Positions 50,826 to 58,517 of a stretch of 64,000 nt of DNA are shown in pieces. The stretch's first letter is position 1, and every line of letters begins with the position of its first letter. Origin of the DNA: Kitasatospora sp. MAP12-44 (GTDB taxonomy: Bacteria > Actinomycetota > Actinomycetes > Streptomycetales > Streptomycetaceae). The position numbers were made by a program, and so were the translations under genes. Below the pieces are notes generated by a model, which had not been told where the DNA came from, did not search any database, and saw only the letters and a list, made by a program, of their open reading frames with translations. The DNA is taken from the NCBI RefSeq assembly GCF_029892095.1, contig NZ_JARZAE010000004.1, positions 4,340,001 to 4,404,000 on the forward strand. Direction: 5' to 3'.

Positions 50826-51493
50826 CGTACGCGACCCCGGGGACTTCCGGCCTCCCGGCGCGGGTCCGTCATGACGTGCCGTACTACGCGCAATGGGAGT
50901 CGCCGGAGCTGGTCTCCTCGATCGTCACAGGCGCGATGGACGCCGCCCACGATCCGAACTGGTCCGCCTCCGGCGCGACCTCCGCCGAGGACTACCGGTT
51001 CTGGTCCTGGCGCGCGTGCGGAATGGCCTGCCTCCGGATGGCGCTCGACCACTGGGGGATCACCCCGCCGCCCACCGTCACGCTCGGCCAGGAGTACCTG
51101 GATGCCGGTGCGTACGTACGGCGCGAGGGCGGCCTGCACGGGCTGATCTACGAGCCGTTCGCCCGCCACACACGGGAACGGTTCGGCCTCTACGCCGAGT
51201 CCCGCCCGTGGCTGCCACTGCACGAGATCGGCTGGCAGGTCCGCTCAGGACGCCTGGTCATGCTGTCCGTGCACCCGGGCATCCGCAGCGCCGAGATCGA
51301 ACCACCCACCCGGGGCGGCCATCTGGTCCTGGCAGTGGGCGCCGACGCCGACTCGCTGACCATCCACAACCCGTCCGGCTGGTACGGGGTTTCGCAGGAG
51401 TTCGTCGAGGTCCCCTGGCCGACCGTGCGGCGCTACTACGCAGGGCGCGGCGTCCTCCTCGGCAAGAGGTCGACGACCGATCCTGCGCGCTGA
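50822..51493 (+). CDS. C39-like cysteine peptidase-fold protein
   Basis: 223 residues from GTG 50822. Papain-like order of active residues: Cys in SWRACGMACLRMAL (near 66), His in TRGGHLVLAVGA (near 167) and Asn in LTIHNPSGWYGV (near 183). VRHDVPYYAQW is the usual start of C39-like domains. There is no signal peptide, so it acts in the cytosol. It could cleave or transfer a peptidyl group in product assembly or release. It is the last gene of the right-hand operon and is convergent with the HAD gene. Confidence 0.78.
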   Translation: MTYATPGTSGLPARVRHDVPYYAQWESPELVSSIVTGAMDAAHDPNWSASGATSAEDYRFWSWRACGMACLRMALDHWGITPPPTVTLGQEYLDAGAYVRREGGLHGLIYEPFARHTRERFGLYAESRPWLPLHEIGWQVRSGRLVMLSVHPGIRSAEIEPPTRGGHLVLAVGADADSLTIHNPSGWYGVSQEFVEVPWPTVRRYYAGRGVLLGKRSTTDPAR

Positions 51494-51504
51494 GCACCTA
51501 CCGA

Positions 51505-52149
51505 CTACCGAAGGAGATCCGGAAGGTCCCGCATCTTCTCGAAGACCAGCGTGCCCGGCCCCTCCAGCCACTCCGCAGGCGTCAGGCCGCCCGCGAACCC
51601 GAGGGTCCGCATCCCGGCGGCCCGACCCGCGGCAACCCCGTACTGACTGTCCTCGACGACAACGCACTTCGCCGGGTCGACCCCCAACCGGGTGGCCGCG
51701 TGCAGGAACAGGTCGGGGGCCGGCTTGCCGTTCGCCACTTCGCTCGCGCTGAACACACGACCTTCGAAGCGGGGGTAGAGCCCGGTCTGCCCGAGGGTGC
51801 GGCGCAGGCGCTGATGGCTGCTGCTGGAGGCGACACAGGTCGGCAGGGTGATCAGGTCCAGCGCCTCGACGATCCCCTCGACCGGCGTCAACTCGTCTTC
51901 GAAGGCCCGGTCGTAGAGCGGCTGGACCTCCTCCTCCCACCCCGCCGGCAGCGGACGGCCCAGGTGCGCCTCGATCTCCGAGACCATGTAGGCGTGCGAG
52001 CGTCCCACGAAGCGGCGGATGATCTCCTCCTCGGACAGTTCCCACCCGAGCGAGGCGAGAACCACCGCATCCACCCGAACCGCGAGGCGCTCACTGTCTA
52101 TCAGCACGCCGTCGCAGTCGAAGATCACCAGCTCGATCAGATCCGTCAC
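51505..52149 (-). CDS. HAD-IA hydrolase (beta-phosphoglucomutase-like)
   Basis: 214 residues from GTG 52149; this start fits the family N-terminus but has no clear ribosome site. Motif I is VIFDCDGVLIDSE, with the following residues forming the helical cap. Later motifs are CVASSSSHQRL, NGKPAPDLFLHAA and VVEDSQYGVAAGRAAGM. The group includes phosphatases for 2-phosphoglycolate and sugar phosphates. It lies inside the repeat-bounded segment but on the opposite strand to the operon, with 11 bases between stops, so its link to the pathway is doubtful. Confidence 0.82.
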   Translation of the reverse strand: MTDLIELVIFDCDGVLIDSERLAVRVDAVVLASLGWELSEEEIIRRFVGRSHAYMVSEIEAHLGRPLPAGWEEEVQPLYDRAFEDELTPVEGIVEALDLITLPTCVASSSSHQRLRRTLGQTGLYPRFEGRVFSASEVANGKPAPDLFLHAATRLGVDPAKCVVVEDSQYGVAAGRAAGMRTLGFAGGLTPAEWLEGPGTLVFEKMRDLPDLLR

Positions 52150-52250
52150 CCAGACAGCATAATGGGAGGGGAAACGGAGTTCCTTCGAGTGAGGCTGCCG
52201 TGAACGACTGCCCGCTCTCACGGAACTCCGTTGCGGAGAATCTCCCGCTC

Positions 52251-52844
52251 TCAGGCCTGCAGCACGATCTTCCCCACCTGCTCGCTCGCCTCCACCACCC
52301 GGTGCGCGTCGGCGACGGCGGTCAGCGGCATCACCCGGTCCACCACCGGTTTCACCACCCCCGACTCGATCAGCGGCCAGACGTGCTCACGCACCGCCGC
52401 CACGATCGCCGCCTTCTCCGCCAGCGGCCGCGGACGCAGCGAGGTGGCCGCCACCGCGGCGCGCTTGGCCAGCAGCGTTGAGAGGTTCAACTGGCCCTCC
52501 ACACCGCCCTGCAGACCGATGATCACCAGCCGCCCGTTCACCGCCAGCGCGTCCACGTTCCGCTGCAGGTACTTGGCGCCCATGATGTCCAGGATCACAT
52601 CCACCCCGGCCCCGCCGGTGGCCTCGCGGACCGCCTCCACGAAGTCCTGCTCGCGGTAGTTGATCCCGACATCCGCGCCCAGCTCCGCACAGCGGTCGAG
52701 CTTCTTCGCGCTGCCCGCCGTCACGATCACCTTCGCCCCGACCGCCTTGGCCAGCTGGATCGCCATCGTCCCGATCCCGCTCGCCCCGCCGTGCAGCAGC
52801 ACCGTCTCGGCGGGCCGCAGATGGGCCACCATGAAGACGTTGGA
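52251..52844 (-). repeat. Right-hand copy of the 17-kb direct repeat
   Basis: Two blocks of this stretch (52251-52407 and 52729-52844) are repeated nearly exactly at 35063-35335 in the same orientation. The left border of identity is exactly the stop codon; the right border is within the gene at TTGGA. The distance between copies is 17,188 bases. Recombination between them would delete the aminotransferase-to-HAD segment and the IS element. Confidence 0.88.
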
Positions 52845-53228
52845 CCAGACCGTGCAGGCCACCTCGGGCAGCGCGGCGGCGGCCACCAGGCCCAGGCCCT
52901 TGGGGATCGGCAGCAGTTGGCCCACCGGCACGGCCACCCGCTCGGCGTAGCCGCCGCCGGCCAGCAGGGCGCAGACCTCGTCGCCCACCGCCCAGCCGGC
53001 CACCCCGGGACCCAGCGCCACGATCCGGCCCGAGCACTCCAGGCCGGGGTAGGGCGAGGCGCCGGGCGGCGGGTTGTAGAACCCCTGGCGCTGCAGCAGG
53101 TCGGCGCGGTTGACGGCGGTCGCCGCCACCTCGACCAGGACTTCGCCCTCGCCGGGCGTCGGGTCGGGCACCTTGGCCCAGACGAGTGCGTCGGGTCCAC
53201 CGGGCTCTGGAATCGTCATCGCATACAT
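52251..53228 (-). CDS. NADPH:quinone oxidoreductase (zinc-free MDR family)
   Basis: 325 residues. The N-terminal GroES-like domain (TIPEPGGPDALVWAKVPDP, NRADLLQRQGFYNPPPGASP) is followed by the Rossmann part with VLLHGGASGIGTMAIQLAKA (near 141) and the quinone-oxidoreductase LVIIGLQGG region. It reduces quinones or enals with NADPH. ATG 53228 is used; ATG 53219 is an alternative. A truncated copy of its last part stands at 35063, so this gene is the intact member of a direct repeat flanking the right half of the cluster. Confidence 0.92.
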   Translation of the reverse strand: MYAMTIPEPGGPDALVWAKVPDPTPGEGEVLVEVAATAVNRADLLQRQGFYNPPPGASPYPGLECSGRIVALGPGVAGWAVGDEVCALLAGGGYAERVAVPVGQLLPIPKGLGLVAAAALPEVACTVWSNVFMVAHLRPAETVLLHGGASGIGTMAIQLAKAVGAKVIVTAGSAKKLDRCAELGADVGINYREQDFVEAVREATGGAGVDVILDIMGAKYLQRNVDALAVNGRLVIIGLQGGVEGQLNLSTLLAKRAAVAATSLRPRPLAEKAAIVAAVREHVWPLIESGVVKPVVDRVMPLTAVADAHRVVEASEQVGKIVLQA

Positions 53229-53410
53229 GCCCCGAAGCTACCGTCAGCGGTGCCGAAGATCGACGATGACTCGGCGATGGCCCGGCGCAGCGCGCCGACC
53301 CCGTGCCGCCACCATGCCGTCACCCTGCCGACTCCCGTGCCGACCGGATGAACTGACGGTCCATCAGTCATGCGAGGATGCGATCACCGATCCTCCGAAG
53401 GAAGAGTCCC

Positions 53411-54031
53411 GTGCGCGACGAGCCGATCAGTGTTTTCCTCGACCGCCTGGCCGACCGGGTCCCCGCCCCCGGCGGCGGCGCGTCGGCCGCCCTGCAGGCC
53501 GCCCAGGCGGGCGCCCTGCTGGGCATGGTGGCCCGCTACACGAGCGGCGAGAAGTACGCCGCCCACCAGCAGGTGGTGGAGCGGATCCGCCGCGAGAGCG
53601 ACACCCTGCGGGCCCGGGCGCTGACCCTCGCCGAGCAGGACGCGGCCGCGTTCACCGCCGTCACCGACGCCTACCGGCTGCCCCGCGAGAGCGATCAGGA
53701 CAAGGCCGCCAGGACCGCCGCCATCGCCGAGGCGCTGGCCGGAGCGGCCCGCCCGCCGGCCGACGTGATCGCGGTCGCCCTGGACCTGGTCGAGCTCGCC
53801 GAGGCGCTGCTGCCGATCGGCAACCCCAACGTGATCACGGACATCGCGGCGGCGGCCGAGGCGGCCCGCGCGGCGGCCGTCACCGCGCGGGTCAACGTCG
53901 AGGTGAATCTCACCGGGCTGCGGGACGAACGGGTGCGCAGCGGACTGGTCGCCGAGACCGCGCGGGTGGACGAGATCGCCACCCGCGCCGAGCGGATCAC
54001 CGCCGCCGTCCGCGAGGAGATCGCCAAGTAG
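53411..54031 (+). CDS. Cyclodeaminase/cyclohydrolase family protein
   Basis: 206 residues from GTG 53411, with GAAGGAAGAG upstream. An all-helical FTCD_C-like fold: VPAPGGGASAALQAAQAGAL (near 19-38) and LPIGNPNVITDIAAAAEAA (near 138-156) are the conserved segments of formiminotetrahydrofolate cyclodeaminases and related cyclohydrolases. The family acts on folate C1 units or is non-catalytic. Divergent from the quinone oxidoreductase gene. Confidence 0.83.
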   Translation: MRDEPISVFLDRLADRVPAPGGGASAALQAAQAGALLGMVARYTSGEKYAAHQQVVERIRRESDTLRARALTLAEQDAAAFTAVTDAYRLPRESDQDKAARTAAIAEALAGAARPPADVIAVALDLVELAEALLPIGNPNVITDIAAAAEAARAAAVTARVNVEVNLTGLRDERVRSGLVAETARVDEIATRAERITAAVREEIAK

Positions 54032-54042
54032 CCGCCCGCGCG

Positions 54043-55278
54043 CTACGGCGTGGCGAGCAGCTCGACCCGTCCGCCGGCGGGCAGTCCGCCCGGGGGGACG
54101 ACCGCCAGGGCGTCGGCGAGCGCGAGGCCGCGCAGCATCGCCGGGCCATCGAAGGCCAGCGGCACCGGGCCGTGCTCGGTGAGCCGCACCGGCAGCAGCC
54201 GGGTGTCGGACGGGTGGCCGGGCAGCGCCGCCTGCGTCCGCGCGAAGCGGCCGGGCCCGGGCGGGCGGCCGGCGAGCCCGTGCAGCAGCGGCAGCGCGAG
54301 GGTCGCCGTCCCGGCCACCGCCGCCAGCGGGTTGCCGGGCAGTCCCACCAGGTGCCGGCCACCGGGCAGCTCGGCGAGCAGCATCGGGTGCCCGGGGCGG
54401 ACGGCCACCCCGTCCACCAGCAGCCGCCCGCCGGCCGCCGCGAGCGCCGGGTGCAGGAAGTCGACCGGACCGGCCGCCGTGCCGCCGGTGGTCACCACCA
54501 CCTCGGCCGGGGACTGCCCGATGGCGTCCTGGAGCAGTCCGAGATCGTCCTGTACGAAGCGACGGCCGATCAACTCCGCGCCGGCCGCCGACAACCAGGG
54601 CTCCAGCAGCGGTCCCAGCGCGTCGCGGACCAGCCCGGGGCGGGGCAGACCCGCGGCGAGCAACTCGTCGCCGAGCACCAGCAGCTCCACGGTCGGCCGG
54701 CGCCGGACCGGCAGGCGGTCGTAGCCGCAGGCCGCGGCGAGCCCGAGGACGGCGGGGGTGACGACGGTCCCGGCGGGCAGCAGCGCCTCCGCCCGGCGGC
54801 ACTCCTGGCCGCGCGGCCGGACGTCCTGGCCCGGCGGCAGCCCGCTGGCGACCAGCTCGTGCAGGCTCGTGCCGCCCTCGGCCCGGCCGTGCTCGCGGCG
54901 CAGCACGGCGGTGGCGCCCGGCGGGAGCTGGGCGCCGGTGGCGATCTCGGTCGCCCAGCCGTCCGCCAGCGGGGGCGGCGTGCGGCCGGCCAGCACGCGT
55001 CCGGCCAGCCGCCAGGGGCCGGGTCCTGCCACCGCCCAGCCGTCCATCGCGGAGGTGTCGAAGGCGGGCAGGTCGGTCAGCGCGGTGAGCGGGTCGGCCA
55101 GCGTGCGGCCGAGCGCCGCCGCGAGGTCGAGCCGCTCGGCGGGCAGTGGCGCGCGGACGGCCTGCCCGGCCAGCTCGCGGGCCTTCGGCCAGGGGCAGTC
55201 GTGCCCGGCCGCCGCCGACCGCGACGGTCGGTCGGCGGGCCGGCTGCCCGGGCCGAGCGAGGGCACCGCCGCGTTCAC
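54043..55278 (-). CDS. moeA: Molybdopterin molybdotransferase MoeA
   Basis: 411 residues from GTG 55278. Segments typical of MoeA: LPAFDTSAMDGWAVAGPGPW (near 77-96), EIATGAQLPPGATAVLRREH, the MoCF domain VVVTTGGTAAGPVDFLHPAL (near 260) and LVGLPGNPLAAVAG. It inserts molybdate into adenylylated molybdopterin. It is the last gene of a three-gene operon with a DUF6457-type protein (GTGA overlap) and MobA. The usual GGTSxG of the MoCF domain reads GGTAAG here. Confidence 0.87.
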   Translation of the reverse strand: MNAAVPSLGPGSRPADRPSRSAAAGHDCPWPKARELAGQAVRAPLPAERLDLAAALGRTLADPLTALTDLPAFDTSAMDGWAVAGPGPWRLAGRVLAGRTPPPLADGWATEIATGAQLPPGATAVLRREHGRAEGGTSLHELVASGLPPGQDVRPRGQECRRAEALLPAGTVVTPAVLGLAAACGYDRLPVRRRPTVELLVLGDELLAAGLPRPGLVRDALGPLLEPWLSAAGAELIGRRFVQDDLGLLQDAIGQSPAEVVVTTGGTAAGPVDFLHPALAAAGGRLLVDGVAVRPGHPMLLAELPGGRHLVGLPGNPLAAVAGTATLALPLLHGLAGRPPGPGRFARTQAALPGHPSDTRLLPVRLTEHGPVPLAFDGPAMLRGLALADALAVVPPGGLPAGGRVELLATP

Positions 55279-55547
55279 TGCGGCCCCGGCGCCTGCTGGT
55301 CGGCCCAGCGCTCGGCCAGGGCGGCGATCCGCCGGTTGGCCTCGGCCACCTCGGTCGCCCCGCCGCCGCGCGTCGCGGCCGCGTAGCCGACCAGGAAGGC
55401 GGTCAGCGGCGCGGCCGGCCGGGCCACCCCGTGTGCGACCACCCGGGCCAGGTCGAGCAGGCCGGGGATGTCGACCTCCAGGTCGATACCCAGCTCGGTC
55501 TTGGCCTCGGCGATCCAGTCGTCCAGCGTGCGCTCCATGGTGGACAT
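55275..55547 (-). CDS. Small DUF6457-type protein in the molybdenum cofactor operon
   Basis: 90 residues from ATG 55547; a GTG at 55610 overlapping the mobA stop would add 21 residues. The protein is helical: TLDDWIAEAKTELGIDLEVD, VDIPGLLDLARVVAHGVARP and LTAFLVGYAAATRGGG match a small actinobacterial domain often found beside MobA. Its function is unknown. Overlap with moeA and closeness to mobA suggest a role in cofactor maturation. Confidence 0.75.
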   Translation of the reverse strand: MSTMERTLDDWIAEAKTELGIDLEVDIPGLLDLARVVAHGVARPAAPLTAFLVGYAAATRGGGATEVAEANRRIAALAERWADQQAPGPQ

Positions 55548-55606
55548 GCTGCCCGATCCACCGGGTCCTGCTGTGCCATCCGGATGACCAAGGTGCTTCG
55601 GAGCGC

Positions 55607-56227
55607 TCACACCGCGCTGTCCGGCGCGGTGAGCCCGCCCCGTTCGGGCGCCCGGCGGCGGGCCTCGGCCAGCTCGGCCCAGGTGTCGCAGTCGTACGAG
55701 ACGCCGTCGCGGTCCGCCACCCGGGCGGTGCGCAGGCCGGCGGTGAGGCGGCGCAGCGGGGCACCGACTGGGTCGCCGAGCGCGGCCAGGGCGGTGCGCA
55801 GCGCGGCGGTACGGTAGGCCGCCACCAGCGGCTGGTCCCGGCCGTCGGCGTCCACCAGGACGGCGGCCTCGACCTCGCCGGTGACGGCGGACAGCAGCTG
55901 CCCCAGGGTGGCGGCGTCCAGGAACGGCAGGTCGGCGGCGAGCAGCAGCACCCGCTCCGCCGAGATCGCCGGCTCGGCGAGGGCGGCCGCGACGGCGGCC
56001 ACCGGTCCGCCGCCGGGCGGCTGCTCGCGGGTCCAGTGCGGGACGGGGCCGGGCCGGGCGGCCGGGCGGGGCGGGCCGACCACCACGATGCTCCGGGCAC
56101 CGGCGCAGGCGGCCAGGACGCGGTCGAGCAGCGGGCGGCCGCCGACGGTCAGCTGCGGCTTGTCCGCGCCGTCCAGCCGGCGGGCGGCGCCGCCGGCCAG
56201 CACGATCGCGTCATAGGGCGTCGTCAT
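55607..56227 (-). CDS. mobA: Molybdenum cofactor guanylyltransferase MobA-like
   Basis: 206 residues. Nucleotidyltransferase motifs: AIVLAGGAARRLDGADKPQL (near 8-27), PPGGGPVAAVAAALAE and LLLAADLPFLDAATL (near 94-108). MobA joins GMP to molybdenum cofactor for bis-MGD enzymes. It is first in the mobA-DUF6457-moeA operon. The start at ATG 56227 lies 18 bases from the stop of the MBL gene, which is on the same strand. Confidence 0.87.
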   Translation of the reverse strand: MTTPYDAIVLAGGAARRLDGADKPQLTVGGRPLLDRVLAACAGARSIVVVGPPRPAARPGPVPHWTREQPPGGGPVAAVAAALAEPAISAERVLLLAADLPFLDAATLGQLLSAVTGEVEAAVLVDADGRDQPLVAAYRTAALRTALAALGDPVGAPLRRLTAGLRTARVADRDGVSYDCDTWAELAEARRRAPERGGLTAPDSAV

Positions 56228-56245
56228 GCGGCCAGTATCCGGCGC

Positions 56246-57223
56246 TCAGGCTTCCTCGTCCTCCGCGCCTTCGTCGCCCTCGTCGCCCTCGCTGCCTTCG
56301 TCGCCCTCCTCCGGGCTCACGGGCTCCGCGGGCCGCGCGGTGTTCGCCGCCGCGCCCAGCTCCAGGAACTGCGGCAGCGTCAGCCAGAAGCGCTCGCTCA
56401 TCGCGGTGACCAGCCCCTCCGGGTCGCCCGGGTGCTCGGCGAGCAGCCGGTCGAACTCCTTGAGGTAGTCGTCGGTGAAGGTGAGCACCCGCGCCGCGTC
56501 GTCGTCCTGGTCCGGTGCCCGGTGCCCGGCGATCACCCGCTCGACGCCCAGGTCGGCGATCCGCCCCAGGTTCTGCGCCCAGACGCCGCGCTCGGCGGGG
56601 GTGGTCTCGGCGGTCCACACGTGCGTCCCGTTGTAGACGAGGTCGCCGGCGATCACCGTCCGGGCGCCGGGGACGTGCACGACCGTGCAGTGCGCGCTGT
56701 CGCCCTGCCCGAGGTAGAGCACCCGGATCAGCTGGCGGTCGATCATCAGCGGCTGCGGCAGCAGGGCGCGCGGGACGACCGGCGCCTCGGGGAGGTCGTC
56801 ACCGAAGACCGGGCGCCACTGGACCACCTTGCCGGCCGCCGTCCGGACGATCTCGTCGACCACCTGCGGCGCCGCCAGCACATGCGCCTGCGGGAACAGC
56901 CGCAGCACCTCCTCCACACCGAAGTAGTGGTCGGGGTGCGGGTGGGTGATCACGATGGCCAGCAGGTTGCGGTCCTTGCCGGCGATCCACTCGGCGAGCT
57001 CGCGGCCCGCGCTGCGGGTGAGCTGGGCGTCGACCAGGATCGCGTCGCGCCGGCCGATGATCAGGGTGGAGGTGACGAAGAAGGCCGACTCCGGGCCGAC
57101 GAAGACGTCGATCTCCAGCGTCGGCCCGGGCGCCGCGGCGCCCCTCGAACCGTCCTGCCGACCGCCGCCGTTCGCGCCGCCGGGCCGGTCGGCACTCTCC
57201 TCGGGCGGTGGCGACGACGTCAC
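56246..57223 (-). CDS. Metallo-beta-lactamase-fold hydrolase
   Basis: 325 residues from GTG 57223 (AGGGAG five bases upstream). The zinc motif is VITHPHPDHYFGVEEV (HxHxDH near 95-100). Further ligands are His in DSAHCTVVHVPG and Asp in VIAGDLVYNG, with the last His in VIAGHRAPDQD. The N-terminus is Gly/Pro-rich, and the C-terminus ends in an acidic tail of repeated EGDEG units. The fold covers lactonases, glyoxalase II and others; the substrate is not evident. Confidence 0.83.
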   Translation of the reverse strand: MTSSPPPEESADRPGGANGGGRQDGSRGAAAPGPTLEIDVFVGPESAFFVTSTLIIGRRDAILVDAQLTRSAGRELAEWIAGKDRNLLAIVITHPHPDHYFGVEEVLRLFPQAHVLAAPQVVDEIVRTAAGKVVQWRPVFGDDLPEAPVVPRALLPQPLMIDRQLIRVLYLGQGDSAHCTVVHVPGARTVIAGDLVYNGTHVWTAETTPAERGVWAQNLGRIADLGVERVIAGHRAPDQDDDAARVLTFTDDYLKEFDRLLAEHPGDPEGLVTAMSERFWLTLPQFLELGAAANTARPAEPVSPEEGDEGSEGDEGDEGAEDEEA

Positions 57224-57255
57224 TGGCTCTCCCTGGTCCACGGCGGTGCACGGAT

Positions 57256-57272
57256 CCCCCGCCGCGCGGGGG
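57256..57272. terminator. Short GC hairpin between azoreductase and MBL genes
   Basis: CCCCCGC (57256-57262) and GCGGGGG (57266-57272) with a three-base loop, about 80 bases downstream of the azoreductase stop. It may terminate that transcript before the MBL gene. Confidence 0.4.
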
Positions 57273-57349
57273 CCCTGTCGGGACCAGCATGGAAGCCGCC
57301 CGGCCGGACCGCCCGGTGGGAGCGCCCGGCCGGGTGAGGCCGTGTGGCG

Positions 57350-57997
57350 TCAGACCGCGACGCGCTCCGCGGTGGCCTTGGCGATCGCGGCGGCGTCCTG
57401 GAGGGCCTTGGCCTTGGAGGCCTCGGCGGTCTCGACGAACTCGGCGAGCGCCGGGTTGGCCTTGGCCATGGTGAACTCGGGGACCACCAGGGTGACCTCC
57501 AGGCCCAGCAGCTCGGTCAGCACCTTCTCCACGTAGTTGGTGGCGAACTCGAAGGACTCGCGCGGGCTACCCGCGGCGTAGGAGCCACCGCGCGAGGCGA
57601 TCACGGTGACGGGGGTGCCGGCGGCGGACTTCTCCGCACCCGCGGTACGGCCGAAGAGGACCACCTGGTCGATCCAGGCCTTGAGCGAGGACGGGATGGC
57701 GAAGTTGTACATCGGGGCGCCGATGACCACGTGGTCGGCCTGCTCCAGCTCGGAGATCAGCTCGTCGCGCACGTTGTGGGCGGCCAGCTGCTCGGGCGTG
57801 CGCTGGTCGGCCGGGGTGAAGGCCCCCGAGATCGCGGCGGCGTCCAGGTGCGGCGTGGGGGTGAGGGCGAGGTCGCGGTAGATCACCGTGCCGCCCGGGT
57901 TGGCGGCCTCCCACTCGGTACGGAAGGCGGCCGAGACCTCGCGGGAGACGGAACCCTCGAAAAGAGCCGACGAGTCGATGTGCAGCAGCGTGGCCAT
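57350..57997 (-). CDS. FMN-dependent NADH:azoreductase
   Basis: 215 residues, typical AzoR length. Flavodoxin-like fold with LLHIDSSALFEGSVSREVS at the start, the FMN-binding APMYNFAIPSSLKAWIDQVV (near 96-115) and VIASRGGSYAAGSP (near 145). It reduces azo compounds and quinones with NADH using FMN. Divergent from an HxlR regulator with a 108-bp gap that contains an inverted repeat; regulation by that protein is likely. Confidence 0.9.
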   Translation of the reverse strand: MATLLHIDSSALFEGSVSREVSAAFRTEWEAANPGGTVIYRDLALTPTPHLDAAAISGAFTPADQRTPEQLAAHNVRDELISELEQADHVVIGAPMYNFAIPSSLKAWIDQVVLFGRTAGAEKSAAGTPVTVIASRGGSYAAGSPRESFEFATNYVEKVLTELLGLEVTLVVPEFTMAKANPALAEFVETAEASKAKALQDAAAIAKATAERVAV

Positions 57998-58040
57998 GGC
58001 GATCCTCCGAGATCTGGGTAGTTGCTGCCTTTTCCTCGGC

Positions 58041-58062
58041 AGCTGCTTTTACAGTAGCAGCT
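58041..58062. promoter_or_regulatory. Inverted repeat between azoreductase and HxlR genes
   Basis: AGCTGCT (58041-58047) and AGCAGCT (58056-58062) around TTTACAGT, in the only AT-rich part of this divergent gap. It is a candidate operator for the HxlR regulator, which would control both genes. Confidence 0.5.
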
Positions 58063-58105
58063 TACTTTTCTTCAGTCACTAGCGGAGAGCCAGTACCCTG
58101 GAGGC

Positions 58106-58492
58106 ATGAGCAAGCCAGCAGCACCCACGACCGCGGCCAACGCCTGTTCCGGTGTGGACGTCGCCATGCACCGGGTGTTCGAGCTCCTCGGCAAGCGCTG
58201 GTCCGGCCTGATCCTGGCCGTCCTCACCCAGCAACCCGGCTACTTCTCCGAACTGCGCCGGGCGATCCCGGGCATCAGCGAGCGGATGCTCTCCGACCGG
58301 CTGACCGAACTGGCCGAGGCCGGCCTGGTGCTGCGCCAGGTCGACGAGGGCCCGCCGCTGCGGGTCAGCTACCAGCTCACCGAAGCGGGCCTCGCCCTCG
58401 GCCCGGCGCTGGAGGCACTGCACCGCTGGGCCTCCACCCACCTCGCGGACCGCGCCGGCCCGCCCACGTCCTGCCCGCCCTCCTCCTGCTGA
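58106..58492 (+). CDS. HxlR-family transcriptional regulator
   Basis: 128 residues. The winged-helix of the HxlR/MarR-like group is clear: FELLGKRWSGLILAVLTQQP, FSELRRAIPGISERMLSDRL and LTELAEAGLVLRQVDEG. The conserved N-terminal Cys (ANACSGVDVA, near residue 13) is the one that senses quinones or aldehydes in the QorR/YodB-type members. It is paired divergently with an azoreductase, the usual target of such regulators. Two further Cys stand at the C-terminus (SCPPSSC). Confidence 0.88.
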   Translation: MSKPAAPTTAANACSGVDVAMHRVFELLGKRWSGLILAVLTQQPGYFSELRRAIPGISERMLSDRLTELAEAGLVLRQVDEGPPLRVSYQLTEAGLALGPALEALHRWASTHLADRAGPPTSCPPSSC

Positions 58493-58517
58493 CCCCCGGC
58501 CGCGGCCACCTGCTGCG

